Numbered from the stretch's first letter, positions 8,541 to 18,693 are shown. The stretch is 64,000 bases of DNA from Paraburkholderia fungorum (GCF_902833645.1 NZ_CADFGE010000002.1:900609-964608), one strand, 5' to 3'. Made by a program: numbers and translations. The notes: a model not told the origin generated them from the letters alone.

Positions 8541-9218
8541 TTAAGCCTTCGCAGGACGCCCCGTCTTGACCGTCTCGAGCGACGACACCGCGGCAAGCAG
8601 GCGCTGCGGCGCTGCTGATTCCAGCATGATCAACCCTGCTCGCAGCAACTCGCTCTTCTTGACCGAGACGCCGGCTTCGAGGCACTTCTGCTTGAGCGAC
8701 GCGATCCTGTCGTAATCCGATTTCGGCATCGTGAAGCTGTCGCGCACGACTTTCTCTTTCTTCGGCGGCTTGGCTTTCCTGGCTTCAGGTGTGCTGGCCG
8801 GCGCGGCTTCGGCAGTGGCCGAACGCTTCGGTTTAGCCGCCTTCCTGCCGGCGGCCGGCGCCTCCACTGCGGCCGGGCTCTTTGCTTTCGCCGTTTTCTT
8901 GACAACAGGCGCAGCTTCCGCCGATGCCGAGCGCTTCGCCTTCGCAGCCTTCTTCGCTTCAGGCGCGGCTTCCACCGGCGCCGCACGCCTCGCTTTGGCA
9001 GCCTTCCTGGGCGCAGGCGCGGCTTCGGCGGCTGCCGGGCGCTTCGCTTTGGCCTCTTTCCTGACGGCCGGCGCTGCTTCTGCCACCGCTTCTGCCACTG
9101 CTTTTGCCGCCGGCTCCGGCGCGGCTACCGGCTGCGCGCCTTCCGCCGCGTGCTTGGCCGAACTCTTGGGGAAATTGAATGACTTCCTGGTGTGCTCTTT
9201 GGTGACGGGTGCCGACAT
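8541..9218 (-). CDS. Histone-H1-like basic protein with RHH-like C-terminus
   Basis: Protein of 225 residues. Residues about 30-150 are a low-complexity Lys/Ala/Pro region made of imperfect repeats of the type EAAPAxKKxAKAKR, like bacterial histone-H1-like proteins. The last 65 residues are different: a conserved-looking domain (DSFTMPKSDYDRIASLKQ, then VSVKKSELLRAGLIML, ending KTGRPAK) that could be a ribbon-helix-helix-type DNA-binding fold; I have seen similar tails in other proteobacterial proteins. Probably a nucleoid-associated DNA-binding protein. GGAGG precedes the ATG, and a 22-bp palindrome lies 25 bp upstream, a possible autoregulatory operator. Downstream of, but separate from, the Tad locus. 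Confidence 0.75.
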   Translation of the reverse strand: MSAPVTKEHTRKSFNFPKSSAKHAAEGAQPVAAPEPAAKAVAEAVAEAAPAVRKEAKAKRPAAAEAAPAPRKAAKARRAAPVEAAPEAKKAAKAKRSASAEAAPVVKKTAKAKSPAAVEAPAAGRKAAKPKRSATAEAAPASTPEARKAKPPKKEKVVRDSFTMPKSDYDRIASLKQKCLEAGVSVKKSELLRAGLIMLESAAPQRLLAAVSSLETVKTGRPAKA

Positions 9219-9242
9219 GGTTACCTCCGCAGTTATAATGGT

Positions 9243-9264
9243 ATAAACAGTATATACCGTTTAT
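9243..9264. promoter_or_regulatory. 22-bp near-perfect palindrome, candidate operator
   Basis: Arms ATAAAC and GTTTAT flank a perfect central GTATATAC; only one base pair breaks the symmetry over 22 bp. It sits 25-46 bp upstream of the H1-like gene start, overlapping where its promoter should be, and downstream of the TadG stop. AT-rich symmetry of this length fits a dimeric repressor site. Confidence 0.6.
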
Positions 9265-9315
9265 TCGCGACTCGGAGCGGACCATGGAGCGCCGTGCGAC
9301 GTCCCCGACCGGCAC

Positions 9316-10632
9316 TCAGGATGCATTCAGCGGGATCAACCTCGGCTTCGTCAGGCTGTATGCGATCTGCCCAAACAGCGTATTCAGGCTGTTGGTTCCG
9401 CCTGCGGCGTTGGCGCAGGTGTCGGAATAGAAATACGACGAGTTAGTCGCAATCGATTCCATCGTTTTGCAGGCGGTGAGTTTATCGTTACCGTCACCAC
9501 AACTCGGCGCCGACGCGGCCTCGCCACCCAGATAAGCCACCGTGTAGATCAAGGTGCCTGTGTTGTTCTTGATGGCCGACGCCGCGTTGATGGCCGCCTG
9601 ACATTCACTTCCATAGGTGCTGCTGTAGGTACTACCCAGTTGGCTCGTCGTGGAAGACGCGATCCCGTCGCTGAGCAGGATAATCACGTTCTGTCCCGGC
9701 GGACTCTCCGTTGCGGCCGTGGCGGCCAGAGACGTTTGCGCCGCCGTGATCGCCTGGGCGTAGAACGTGCCTAATCCACCGGGCGCAGGCAAACCGCCGC
9801 AACTTCCGCCACCCAGCGCCTGCACGATAGCGGAGCCGGTATTCGCTTGCTGGTTGCTGCCCAGATAGCCTGAACTCGCGGAAGCGTACTGATAGCTGGC
9901 ACCCGAAGCCGAATAACTGCCGGCAATAGTCGCTGAATTTCCGCTGCACGAGAAGTTGTACGTCGACGATGTTTGTGGCGGAAACGCCATCAATCCCACC
10001 TTGTCGCCGGCGTTGGTCAGGCCCGTGAGCAATTTCAGCGCGCCCGCTTCGGCGCACTGCAACCTCGTCTGCGCGACGCCTTTTGAATTCTTGCAGTTGC
10101 TGTCGGTCGTGGTGCTCATCGATCTCGTGGTGTCGAGGACGATCATGACGTTATAGAGCGCGGGCTCTGCGCCGCCTCCCGCCCCTGCTACCGACGTCGC
10201 ACTGATTGTTTGCGAGTTCATGCCGAAGACTTTGGCGAAGAAAAGTGGCACGCTCGCCTGCTGCGTCACCTTGATGCCGTTGTATCCGGATGCCGCCTGT
10301 TTGTACGGCAGCGTGACGCTGGACAAGGTCAGGCCGGTTACCGTGGCAGTCGCCGGGTTGACGCCGCCCGGCATGGTATTGCCTTGCCCCGCCGTGAACG
10401 CCTGTGCGTCGCTGGCAGCCGTTGCCCACGGTTTGGTCCAGAGATCCACCGCGCCGGCCAGCGCCGCGGCATCCGTAGCGCTCTGCAGTCGCCTCTGGCT
10501 GTATGCCAGATAGCCGTAGTCGACAGCCAGCGACGCAAACCCCAGCAGAACGACCAGAGAAATCGCGACGACAACGGAGACAGCGCCGCGCTGGTCCGCC
10601 GGCGCGGCGCGAAGCCTAAGATTCTTCTTCAT
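9316..10632 (-). CDS. tadG: TadG-like pilus assembly protein with VWA domain
   Basis: Protein of 438 residues. The N-terminus has the TadG/TadE-like hydrophobic segment (GAVSVVVAISLVVLLGFASL, about 18-37) followed by the typical RRLQSATDAAALAGA stretch. A von Willebrand A domain starts near residue 155 with a MIDAS-like DTTRS motif. TadG proteins are membrane-anchored minor components of the Flp pilus secretion machine. Last gene of the Tad locus, 41 bp after a TadE-like gene, in the same direction. Ser/Gly/Thr-rich sequence fits an extracytoplasmic domain. Confidence 0.87.
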   Translation of the reverse strand: MKKNLRLRAAPADQRGAVSVVVAISLVVLLGFASLAVDYGYLAYSQRRLQSATDAAALAGAVDLWTKPWATAASDAQAFTAGQGNTMPGGVNPATATVTGLTLSSVTLPYKQAASGYNGIKVTQQASVPLFFAKVFGMNSQTISATSVAGAGGGAEPALYNVMIVLDTTRSMSTTTDSNCKNSKGVAQTRLQCAEAGALKLLTGLTNAGDKVGLMAFPPQTSSTYNFSCSGNSATIAGSYSASGASYQYASASSGYLGSNQQANTGSAIVQALGGGSCGGLPAPGGLGTFYAQAITAAQTSLAATAATESPPGQNVIILLSDGIASSTTSQLGSTYSSTYGSECQAAINAASAIKNNTGTLIYTVAYLGGEAASAPSCGDGNDKLTACKTMESIATNSSYFYSDTCANAAGGTNSLNTLFGQIAYSLTKPRLIPLNAS

Positions 10633-10673
10633 GATGCACGCCCTCCCAAACTGTCGGTCCGGTTCCTCTGCGC

Positions 10674-11129
10674 CTATTGCACGCGCTCCGCTGCCGTGGC
10701 ATTGAGCGCGGTCGGCATCATCGAATAGAGACCGGACAAAGCCCCTTTAAACAGGGGCGAAAAATTACTGTAGGTCACGGTAACGGCGGCGGTCGCCACA
10801 GCCGATCCGCTGGCGGCGCTGGTCAGGTCTGCTGCGCAAGCCGCGTCGCTTGTGCAGTTGCCGCCGTTTACCGTGGCGGTGATCGACAGGTTGCCGGTGT
10901 TCAGCACCGCTGCCGACGTTTGCACCTGGGTTTGCGTTCCCGAATAGGGAGTGGTCGTGCCACGCTGCGACGCAAAATAGCGTGCGCCCGCCGATGCGGC
11001 GTTGGCGACCATGACGTAATTGCCAAGCAGCCAGCCGAACTGCGCGAGACCAAGCGCAATCACGAGGAGCACCGGGACGAGGAGCGCAAATTCGACCGCC
11101 GCAATGCCTTGCTGTTTCTTGTGCGTCAT
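10674..11129 (-). CDS. TadE-like pseudopilin
   Basis: Protein of 151 residues with the TadE-type N-terminus: short basic leader, then G-IAAVEFALLVPVLLVIAL with the conserved Glu five residues after the processing glycine. The rest is a small extracytoplasmic domain with a Cys pair (NCTSDAAC). Start chosen at the ATG preceded by GGAGG; the longer frame upstream overlaps the neighbouring gene. Part of the Tad locus, probably cleaved by the TadV prepilin peptidase. A second TadE-like gene follows upstream. Confidence 0.85.
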   Translation of the reverse strand: MTHKKQQGIAAVEFALLVPVLLVIALGLAQFGWLLGNYVMVANAASAGARYFASQRGTTTPYSGTQTQVQTSAAVLNTGNLSITATVNGGNCTSDAACAADLTSAASGSAVATAAVTVTYSNFSPLFKGALSGLYSMMPTALNATAAERVQ

Positions 11130-11206
11130 GACCGCCTCCAGTTCATGAACACGCCGCGACAGCCGCCAGGACCGGCGCGTGACCGAAGCTCGCGTTTGCA
11201 AGAGTT

Positions 11207-11659
11207 TCATTGCACGAGCTCCGACATGTTCGCGCTCAAGCTGGACGGCATGATGGACTTGAGACCGTACAATGCCCCGCCGAACAGCGGTGCAAATGCG
11301 TATCCGAGCGACACGCGCGCCTCGGTTCCCGCGGTCGGCGCCTGAGTGGACGTCCCCAGCGCGCTTGCGCACGTGCTGTCGCTCGAACAGGTCGTGCCGC
11401 CGACGCTCATGGTGATGGTCAGCGCGCTCTTCAGTACCGCGGTCGATGCGAGTATGGCCTGCTGCGTATCCGAATACGGTGTGGCGTAGCCACGCTCCGA
11501 GGCAAGCTGGTGGGCGCCGAGCGACGCCGCATTCGTCAGCATCACGTAGTTGCTCATCAGCCAGCCGAATTGCACCGTGCCGAACAGGCACGCCAGCAGA
11601 ATCGGCAACACAAGGGCAAATTCCACGGCGGCCCCGCCGCGCTGATTCTTCCGTTTCAT
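11207..11659 (-). CDS. TadE-like pseudopilin (second copy)
   Basis: Protein of 150 residues, similar in layout to the neighbouring TadE-like protein: basic leader, GGAAVEFALVLPILLACLFG membrane segment, YATPYSDTQQAILAS stretch and a Cys pair (TCSSDSTC). The shared pattern suggests tandem duplication of a tadE/tadF ancestor. GGGAGGG lies upstream of the ATG at 11659. Predicted minor pseudopilin of the Flp pilus. Confidence 0.85.
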   Translation of the reverse strand: MKRKNQRGGAAVEFALVLPILLACLFGTVQFGWLMSNYVMLTNAASLGAHQLASERGYATPYSDTQQAILASTAVLKSALTITMSVGGTTCSSDSTCASALGTSTQAPTAGTEARVSLGYAFAPLFGGALYGLKSIMPSSLSANMSELVQ

Positions 11660-11750
11660 AGACCCTCCCCAATCGTCGTCCGACGCGTCAAGACTCCGGA
11701 GCACGCCCGCTCGATGGCGCGTGGCGGACTGTTTTGCGAACGCGCCACCG

Positions 11751-12722
11751 TCATCCCCCCGAACCCGTCATGCTGGGAAGCAGAACCCGGTAGATGTGGA
11801 TCATGGCCGGCCCCATCAGCACGACGAGGAGCGCAGGGAAGATGCAGAAAATCAGCGGAAACAACAGCTTCAGCGCTATCTTGGCGGCCTTTTCTTCGGC
11901 GCGCATCCGCCGCCGGGTACGCAGCGTGTCGGACAGCACTCGCAGTGACGCGCCCACGCTCGTCCCAAAGCGTTCTGCCTGAATCAGCATCGCGCTGAAG
12001 GAATCGATATCCTCGACGCCCGTGCGCAGCGAAAAATTGCGCAGAGCCTTTTCCTTGGAGAAGCCGGAGCGCATTTCAAGCAGCATCAGCTCGAGCTCGC
12101 TCGCCACCGCCGGGCTGCGCAATCTGATCTCGTCGCCCACCTTCATCAGCGACGCATCCAGACCCAGGCCCGCCTCGACGCAAACGGTCAGCAGATCGAG
12201 CGTGTCGGGAAAGTCTTCCACCAGCACGCGTTTGCGCCAGGCAATGCGGCGCATCAACACCAGGTTGGGCAAGTACAAACCGATTGCGCCGAGCGCGGTC
12301 AGGAGGATCAGGCGCTCGAAAGTCGTCGCGGCGCTCGCCGTGCCGACGAGCCAAAGCAACGCGAGCGATGGCAGGGCGATCGCCAGCGCGGTCTTGGCGG
12401 CGAAATAGATCGGGGCCGCCCCCGGCGAACGCCAACCGGCATTGGCGAGATGCAGGCGCAGTGCGGATTGCTCCCAACCGTCCTTCGGCACCGACAGTTT
12501 CGAAATGGGCTCGGACATCTCCGCGATCTTTTCGAACCAGGAGACATCGGGCGCTTCCGGGCTACTATCAGCCCCGAAAGCGATATTCGCGCCGCCTGCC
12601 TGCTCGATCCGGCGCCGCAGATCATGCGGCGCGACAAGATGCATTGCGCCGAATACGGCGGCGAATACAACGGCGAACACGCCGGCCAGCAACAGGATCT
12701 GTGTGGCGTTTAGCGTCTGCAT
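11751..12722 (-). CDS. tadC: Tad secretion inner-membrane protein TadC
   Basis: Protein of 323 residues with an N-terminal membrane segment, two central segments around residues 100-145 and C-terminal segments ending near residue 315, and a T2SSF (GspF) domain with EDFPDTLDLLTVCVEAGLGL, typical of TadC. TadB and TadC form the inner-membrane platform on which the TadA ATPase acts. It follows tadB after 48 bp on the same strand. Confidence 0.92.
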   Translation of the reverse strand: MQTLNATQILLLAGVFAVVFAAVFGAMHLVAPHDLRRRIEQAGGANIAFGADSSPEAPDVSWFEKIAEMSEPISKLSVPKDGWEQSALRLHLANAGWRSPGAAPIYFAAKTALAIALPSLALLWLVGTASAATTFERLILLTALGAIGLYLPNLVLMRRIAWRKRVLVEDFPDTLDLLTVCVEAGLGLDASLMKVGDEIRLRSPAVASELELMLLEMRSGFSKEKALRNFSLRTGVEDIDSFSAMLIQAERFGTSVGASLRVLSDTLRTRRRMRAEEKAAKIALKLLFPLIFCIFPALLVVLMGPAMIHIYRVLLPSMTGSGG

Positions 12723-12770
12723 GATTTCTCCCCGATAACGTGTCGTGCACTCTGTCGCGAGCCGGCGGCA

Positions 12771-13748
12771 CTACACCCGGATCTTGACGACGCGCCGCAT
12801 CCAGAGCGCGCCGAACAGCATAGATAAGAGCACCGTCGCAAGCATTTTTATTCCCGCCGGGTCTTGCCAAAGGACATCGAGAAAACCGGGATTGCCCAGC
12901 ATCATCAGCACGCCGGTCCCGAACGGCAGCAAGCCAAGCACCCAGGCGGACATCCTGCCTTCGGCAGAAAGGACGCGAACCTTGTCGAACAGCTTGAATC
13001 GCTCGCGAATCAGGGCAGCGATGCTGTCCAGCACTTCCGAGAGATTGCCGCCCGTCTCGCGCTGAATCACGACCGCGATCACGAAATAGCGCAGGTCCCG
13101 GATCGGCACGCGCGTGGCAAGGTTCGTCAAGGCTTCACTGATCGACACGCCATAGTTGATCTCGTCGAACGTGATACGGAACTCGCCGCTCATCGGCTCC
13201 GAGAACTCGGTGCCCACCATGTCGATCGCGCCGGTAAAGGCATGTCCTGAACGCAACGCGCGGGCGAGCATGTCGCAAACGTCGGGCAGTTGCCGCTCCA
13301 GCAGGCGGATGCGCTTGTTGCGGCGGCCCTGCACATACAGGACCGGCAACATGGCGGAGAGCGCCGCGCCGATTGCGGTGAAGAGCGGCGGCACCGCGAA
13401 CAGCATGCCCGCGAGCAGGACGAGCGGCGGCAGCACGGCACAGGTGCCGATGAGCCGGGCGACCGTCCACGTCACGCCGGACTGCTGCAGGAACAGGTCG
13501 ATGGCATGCACACGCGGCATCTGCAGCAGAAGCCGCGCGGGCAGCGACGAGCCGGCCAGCATGCGGGTCTTGAGAATCGAGAGCCGCTCGGCACTGACCT
13601 GTCCACCCGCGGACACTGCGCGAATCCGTGAATCGACGCGGCGCGCAACCGGTCCGTGCCGGCTGTTCCAGTATTCGTACGCGCCTTCCAGCGCCAGCGC
13701 CACGGCAACGAACAGCAGAATGATCGACGCATAAAAGATCGGGGTCAT
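12771..13748 (-). CDS. tadB: Tad secretion inner-membrane protein TadB
   Basis: Protein of 325 residues, membrane segments at the N-terminus, around residues 95-140 and at the C-terminus, with a T2SSF domain containing ERQLPDVCDMLARALRSGHA, the TadB version of the GspF motif. ATG at 13748 has GGAG upstream; the longer frame overlaps tadA. Works with TadC as the platform for Flp assembly. Tad locus, after tadA. Confidence 0.92.
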   Translation of the reverse strand: MTPIFYASIILLFVAVALALEGAYEYWNSRHGPVARRVDSRIRAVSAGGQVSAERLSILKTRMLAGSSLPARLLLQMPRVHAIDLFLQQSGVTWTVARLIGTCAVLPPLVLLAGMLFAVPPLFTAIGAALSAMLPVLYVQGRRNKRIRLLERQLPDVCDMLARALRSGHAFTGAIDMVGTEFSEPMSGEFRITFDEINYGVSISEALTNLATRVPIRDLRYFVIAVVIQRETGGNLSEVLDSIAALIRERFKLFDKVRVLSAEGRMSAWVLGLLPFGTGVLMMLGNPGFLDVLWQDPAGIKMLATVLLSMLFGALWMRRVVKIRV

Positions 13749-13800
13749 GCGAGTCTCCTCAAGCACCGTGTGAACGGATCGGGCGCTGAAACCATGCACG

Positions 13801-15168
13801 TCATGTCGTTTCGAAGCGCCGGGCCGGATCGTAGACATGCTCCGAGGGCGCGACACCGAACGCCTGCAAGCGCTCGGCAAACTTCGGCCGCACGCCGGTC
13901 GCGCTGAAGTACCCGCGAACGCATCCCTTCGCATCGACGCCGGAGCGCTTGAAAACGAAGATTTCCTGCATGTTGATCATGTCGCCTTCCATGCCGGTCA
14001 ACTCCGAAATGCTGACGATCTTGCGGCGGCCGTCGGTGAGCCGCGTGGCCTGCACGACCACCGAAATCGCCGAGGCAATCTGCTGGCGCATGGTCTTGGT
14101 CGGCAGCGAAAGGCCGCCCAGGTTGATCATGTTTTCCAGCCGCGTGAGCGCGTCGCGCGGGGTATTTGCGTGTATCGTGGACAGCGAACCCTCGTGCCCG
14201 GTGTTCATCGCGTTGAGCATGTCGAGCGCCTCGGCGCCGCGCACTTCGCCCAGAATGATGCGGTCAGGGCGCATGCGCAGCGCGTTGCGCACCAGCGTGC
14301 GCTGCGTAATCTCACCGCGCCCTTCGATATTCGGCGAGCGGGTTTCCAGTCTCAGCACATGCTCCTGGCGCAGTTGCAGCTCTGCGGCATCTTCGATCGT
14401 GACAATGCGTTCGTCGCCGGGAATGAAACCCGACAGGACGTTCAGCAGCGTGGTCTTGCCGCTGCCCGTGCCGCCCGACACCAGAATGTTCACCTTGGCG
14501 CGCGCCAGTGCATCGAGGACCTCCGCCATCGGCGGCGTCAGGCTTTGCAGTTCGACGAGGTCGGACACCTGCAGGGGATTGGCGGCGAAACGCCGGATCG
14601 ACAGCAACGGACCGTCGACGGCGCACGGCCGGATGATCGCGTTGACGCGCGAGCCGTCCGGAAGACGCGCATCGACCATGGGGCTCGATTCATCGATATG
14701 CCGTCCAACGCCGGAGACGATTTTCTCGATCACCTTCATCAGATGCGCGTCGTCATAAAAGGTCACATCGGTGGCTTCGAGACGCCCTCTTCTCTCGACG
14801 TAGGTATGGCGGTACGTATTCACCAGAATGTCGGATACGGTCGGGTCGCGCAGCAGCACTTCCAGCGGTCCGAAGCCGAACATCTCGTCGTGCACGTCGA
14901 CCACCAGTTGTCTGCGTTCGAGATCGTTGGCCGGTGCTTTCTGATCTTCCAGAATGCGCCCGATAAGCGCGGCGATCTCCTGGCGAACCTGTTCAGGCGG
15001 CATGCGCGAAAGACGCTCCAGCTCGACGCGATCGAGCACGGCCTGATGCACCTCGCGTTTCAGCTTCTGGTACGCGGCGCGCATCATGCCGGCCTGCGGG
15101 TTCGACGGGTCGGATACGTCGCCCAAAGGCTGGACGCGTTGCGCGGAAATCTGCTCACGAAGCGACAT
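13801..15168 (-). CDS. tadA: Tad secretion ATPase TadA/CpaF
   Basis: Protein of 455 residues, the usual TadA/CpaF length. Walker [10 protein letters not shown] lies at about residues 232-240, followed by an Asp box, Walker B region ([19 protein letters not shown]) and the His box ([11 protein letters not shown]). A hexameric cytoplasmic ATPase that powers Flp pilus extension. All catalytic motifs are intact. Lies 17 bp downstream of tadZ. Confidence 0.96.
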   Translation of the reverse strand: MSLREQISAQRVQPLGDVSDPSNPQAGMMRAAYQKLKREVHQAVLDRVELERLSRMPPEQVRQEIAALIGRILEDQKAPANDLERRQLVVDVHDEMFGFGPLEVLLRDPTVSDILVNTYRHTYVERRGRLEATDVTFYDDAHLMKVIEKIVSGVGRHIDESSPMVDARLPDGSRVNAIIRPCAVDGPLLSIRRFAANPLQVSDLVELQSLTPPMAEVLDALARAKVNILVSGGTGSGKTTLLNVLSGFIPGDERIVTIEDAAELQLRQEHVLRLETRSPNIEGRGEITQRTLVRNALRMRPDRIILGEVRGAEALDMLNAMNTGHEGSLSTIHANTPRDALTRLENMINLGGLSLPTKTMRQQIASAISVVVQATRLTDGRRKIVSISELTGMEGDMINMQEIFVFKRSGVDAKGCVRGYFSATGVRPKFAERLQAFGVAPSEHVYDPARRFETT

Positions 15169-15185
15169 GATGGCCCCCTTTGGCC

Positions 15186-16394
15186 TTACATCATTTCAAG
15201 TTTCGGCGGCGCCTGACGACCCAGCAGCCGCGAGAACACGGACGTGCGGCTGGCACGTCCCCGGCCCGGCGTCGACGCACCGTCGACGATGTTTTCCGCG
15301 AGCGTCTGCAAGGCGCGCGATACGCCGCTAGCACGGGCGGTCTGCGAAACCGGCAGTCCCTGATTCATGGCGTCGGACACGACCACCGGGTCCTCCGGAA
15401 TGACCTGCCAGGCCCGCATGCCCAGCACCTGCTCGAGCGCCGAGCGGGCGCGTTCGGCCTGACGCGTGTAGCGATTCAGCAGCAGCCGCATCTGGTCGGG
15501 CGCATAACCGAGCGAGCCGAGAATTTCCTGCAGCCTGCGGCCGGCCCGGACATGCGGCATGCTCGCCTGCAGCACGATATGAATCTGTTCGCTGCTGTCG
15601 AGCGCATGCATCGACAGTTGATTGATGGTCTGCCCGAGGTCGAAGATCACGAAGTCGTAACGCGGCACGGCAACGCCCAGAATCCATTCGAGGCGGTCTT
15701 CCTTGAGCTCGGCCGCTTTGATCGGATCGCCCGCGCCCGCCAGAATGTGGAAGTTGTCGGTGACGTGCACGAGGCTCGCGTCGAAAAACGCGATATCCAT
15801 GCGCTCGATCTGCGAACAGACCTGCGGCAACGTCGAGGGGGGCGTTTCGTCGGATACGAGGAAAGCGGCGTCGGCGAATTGCTGGTTGAGGTCGATCAGC
15901 AAGACCCGCTTCTGAGCGAGCTGCGCAATCGCGTGCGCGACGTTGCAGGCAATGAAGCTGGTGCCCGTCCCGCCCTTGCACGACATGAACGACAGGATGC
16001 GGGTTTCGCGCGTGCTGCCGGGCACGCACTGGGTCTGCGCGCGCCGCAGCGCGACACCCAGTTGGTGCGGATCGAGCGGCCAGCCGAGGACGTCGCGAAA
16101 GCCCGCGCGCATCGCCGCGATCAAGGTCTGCGACGACGTATCGGGCGTCACCAGGATACAGGTGAGCCGTGTATGGGCGTGGTGCAGCGTCTCGACCGCG
16201 GAGAGCTCGACGTCGCTCAGCGACTCGGCGTCGACGATCAGGACATCGAAAGCCTCGAGACTGTCGCCCCGCTCGCCAAGCCTTGACGGCCTGCCGCTCG
16301 CGCGGGTGGTCCGGCAACCGCCGCATTCGCCGATCAGACGCACGATCTGGGCGAGCCGCGCGCTGTCTTCAGAGAGAGCCAGGACATTGATCAT
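15186..16394 (-). CDS. tadZ: Pilus localisation ATPase TadZ/CpaE
   Basis: Protein of 402 residues: an N-terminal receiver-like domain (about 1-130, [16 protein letters not shown]) and a ParA/MinD-type domain with the deviant Walker [10 protein letters not shown] near residue 160. TadZ proteins place the Tad machine in the cell, commonly at a pole. Same strand and spacing as the rest of the locus. Confidence 0.92.
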   Translation of the reverse strand: MINVLALSEDSARLAQIVRLIGECGGCRTTRASGRPSRLGERGDSLEAFDVLIVDAESLSDVELSAVETLHHAHTRLTCILVTPDTSSQTLIAAMRAGFRDVLGWPLDPHQLGVALRRAQTQCVPGSTRETRILSFMSCKGGTGTSFIACNVAHAIAQLAQKRVLLIDLNQQFADAAFLVSDETPPSTLPQVCSQIERMDIAFFDASLVHVTDNFHILAGAGDPIKAAELKEDRLEWILGVAVPRYDFVIFDLGQTINQLSMHALDSSEQIHIVLQASMPHVRAGRRLQEILGSLGYAPDQMRLLLNRYTRQAERARSALEQVLGMRAWQVIPEDPVVVSDAMNQGLPVSQTARASGVSRALQTLAENIVDGASTPGRGRASRTSVFSRLLGRQAPPKLEMM

Positions 16395-16474
16395 GATGTT
16401 CTCAAATGGACAAACCAGGGTAACGGGCGAGTGTTGGCGTCAGTCGAGGCATGACGCGCCCGCCCGCAAGGCGC

Positions 16475-16789
16475 TCACTGACCGCCGGAGCCGCCGCCAT
16501 TGCCGCTGCCGATGCCGATCACGAAAGCATTCGGGCTGATGACAGGTTGCTGGAACGACTTGTCGTAAGCCTCCTGTGCCGCCACGGCCGCCTTGCCGTC
16601 GACGCCCGGCGCCGACGGTGCATGCTCGCCCGCGTGCGGATCGATGATCTGCATCTGCGCAGCCATGCGCGCCGCTTCGCCAAAATGCTCGTCCCACACG
16701 GGCGTGCTCGTCATGCAACCGGCCAGCGCCACGCCAAGCGTCAGCGCGAGAGCCGCGCGAGCTGTCAAAACGAAATGTTCGAGTTTCAT
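16475..16789 (-). CDS. Small lipoprotein of the Tad locus
   Basis: Protein of 104 residues with a lipoprotein signal (LGVALAGC, Cys about residue 25), a helical middle and a Gly-rich tail. ATG at 16789 is preceded by GAGGGGA. It sits between the secretin and tadZ, where CpaD/RcpB-type proteins are found in other loci, but it is shorter and I see no clear CpaD match. It may act as a secretin pilotin or partner; this is inferred from position. Confidence 0.7.
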   Translation of the reverse strand: MKLEHFVLTARAALALTLGVALAGCMTSTPVWDEHFGEAARMAAQMQIIDPHAGEHAPSAPGVDGKAAVAAQEAYDKSFQQPVISPNAFVIGIGSGNGGGSGGQ

Positions 16790-16809
16790 GAGATTCCCCT
16801 CGTCGCGCA

Positions 16810-18693
16810 TCAATGTTCATCGGCAGGATGGGTTTCGCCCGCTTTGGCGACCATCTGCTGGCGGCTCGTCCCCATGCTCGTCACAGAAGCCGGTGCGGCG
16901 GCAGGCAATGGCGTCGCCGCGGGCGCGGCGCTACCGTCGGGCGGACCCGTCACGACCGGCGCCGGTTGGCCGGTTTGTGTATCGCGCGATAGTTGCGCAG
17001 GCGCTGCGCTCGTGCCTGCTGCGGGTGCGGGTACAGGTGCGGGCGTCGGCGGTGCGCCCGGCGCTGCCGGGGCCGGGGCGGCGGATTGAGGCTGACGGCC
17101 TTCCATGTTGCCGGTGGCATAAACGCCGGCGTCCGAGGTCTGCCTGAAGCTGTCGGTCGGCAACGGGTAGTCGGTGCTGCTCGGCAAAGGCTTGACGAGG
17201 TGCACGGTGATGATGAAGACGAGTTCCGTGCGGTCCTGCTGGAAAGACGTGCTGCGGAATAGCGCGCCCAGCACCGGCACCTCGCCGAGGCCGGGAATCG
17301 CCTTGAGCGACCCGGTAATGTTGTTCTGGATCAGTCCGCCAATCGCAAAGCTCTCGCCGTCGTTCATCTGCACCGTGGTCGAGGCGCGACGCGTCGTGAT
17401 GAGCGGCAGGATCGCCGCTCCGCTGACATTGGTGGCGGTTACCGTCACCCCGGTCGGCGAGAGCTCCGAGACTTCCGGCGCGACCTTCAGGTTGATCCGG
17501 CTGCCCGCGAGTACGGTCGGTGTGAACTTGAGGCCGACGCCGAATTCTTCTTCCTGCAGCGTGATCGTCGAGCCGCCGGTACCGTTGCTTTGAGGAACCG
17601 GAATGAAGACCCTGCCGCCGGCGAGGAACGAAGCCTCCTGCCCACTGAGCGTCACGAGGTTGGGCTCCGCGAGAATCTTGCCGAGACTGTCGGTCTTCTG
17701 CGCGTCCACCGCTACGTTGAACGGCAGCTTGTTCGCCTTGCTGACGGCAATGCCGTTACCGACACCGGCAAGCAGGCTGCTCACCAGCGCGCCCGTCCAT
17801 GAACCGAAACCGCCCTGGATGTTCACGGCCGCACCGAGCTGGTTGAGCAGCGTCTTCGAGACTTCCGCGACCTTGACTTCGAGCATCACCTGTTGCGGCG
17901 AATCGACCGTCATCATGTTGATGACTTCGGATGCCTTGCTGACGCTCGTGCTCTGCTGCGTCAGGCTGGAGCCGCCGGCGCCGAAGTTCGCGGTGCTCGC
18001 TTGCTGCTGTTGGGTGGGTTGGGCGCCCGCATAAGCGTTGGCAATCTCCATCGCCTGCTGGGCGGCCTGCGCGCCAGAAACGCGGCCCGCCAGCACGAGG
18101 TTGCCCGCCGCGGTCGATACCCTGATGCCACGCTCGGCGGGCAACAGTTGCTGCAGCGTCCGCTGCAAGCCGTCCGAGTCGATGTTGACGATTACATCGA
18201 TGATCTGGCATTGACCGCTGCGCCCCTGGACAATCATGTTGGTCGTGCCGACCGTCATGCCGACGAGGTAAAGCGTGCGCGGCGACACCAGCGTCGCCTG
18301 CGCAACGGTCGGATTGCCGAGCGTGCGGTTGCGCGCCGGCTCGGCGAGCGGCACGAGGACCGACTTGCCCACGGCCACGGCGACACTCGATTCGTCACGA
18401 ATCTCGCCGCTGCAGCTCGGCCCGCTCAACGGCACGGCGCCCAGCGATTTGCCGCTGGCCGCCGGACCCGACGGCATCGGCGACATGCTGATCATCATCG
18501 GCACCGGGCCACGGCCCACCGGCAACGCCGCGTTCGCGCCGCCCTTGCCGGGCGCGGACGTGCCGCCGATCTCCTGCGCGGCGCCGGATTGCGCGACAGC
18601 CATACCCGCGCACAGCGCCGCCGCGAGCACCGTGCCGCTCAGTGAGCGGCGACGCGCGTGGCTGCCCGACGAGAACCCCAGTTCTGTTTTCAT
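16810..18693 (-). CDS. rcpA: Tad outer-membrane secretin RcpA/CpaC
   Basis: Protein of 627 residues: signal peptide ending near AVAQS (about residue 32), an N-terminal pilus-type domain (about 85-165), a BON-like region (about 165-230) and a secretin domain ending in the characteristic GLGEVPVLGALFRSTSFQQD segment. Forms the outer-membrane channel for the Flp pilus. Unusually, about 120 residues rich in Pro/Ala follow the secretin domain. Start at 18693 (MKTELG) is followed by a twin-basic signal; the longer frame overlaps rcpC. Confidence 0.92.
   Translation of the reverse strand: MKTELGFSSGSHARRRSLSGTVLAAALCAGMAVAQSGAAQEIGGTSAPGKGGANAALPVGRGPVPMMISMSPMPSGPAASGKSLGAVPLSGPSCSGEIRDESSVAVAVGKSVLVPLAEPARNRTLGNPTVAQATLVSPRTLYLVGMTVGTTNMIVQGRSGQCQIIDVIVNIDSDGLQRTLQQLLPAERGIRVSTAAGNLVLAGRVSGAQAAQQAMEIANAYAGAQPTQQQQASTANFGAGGSSLTQQSTSVSKASEVINMMTVDSPQQVMLEVKVAEVSKTLLNQLGAAVNIQGGFGSWTGALVSSLLAGVGNGIAVSKANKLPFNVAVDAQKTDSLGKILAEPNLVTLSGQEASFLAGGRVFIPVPQSNGTGGSTITLQEEEFGVGLKFTPTVLAGSRINLKVAPEVSELSPTGVTVTATNVSGAAILPLITTRRASTTVQMNDGESFAIGGLIQNNITGSLKAIPGLGEVPVLGALFRSTSFQQDRTELVFIITVHLVKPLPSSTDYPLPTDSFRQTSDAGVYATGNMEGRQPQSAAPAPAAPGAPPTPAPVPAPAAGTSAAPAQLSRDTQTGQPAPVVTGPPDGSAAPAATPLPAAAPASVTSMGTSRQQMVAKAGETHPADEH

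Noticed and set aside
9243..9264. LexA box
   Set aside because: The symmetry is right but the CTGT-N8-ACAG pattern is absent.
13837..15216. 459-residue frame opposite tadA
   Set aside because: Antisense to a gene with intact Walker motifs; no family features.
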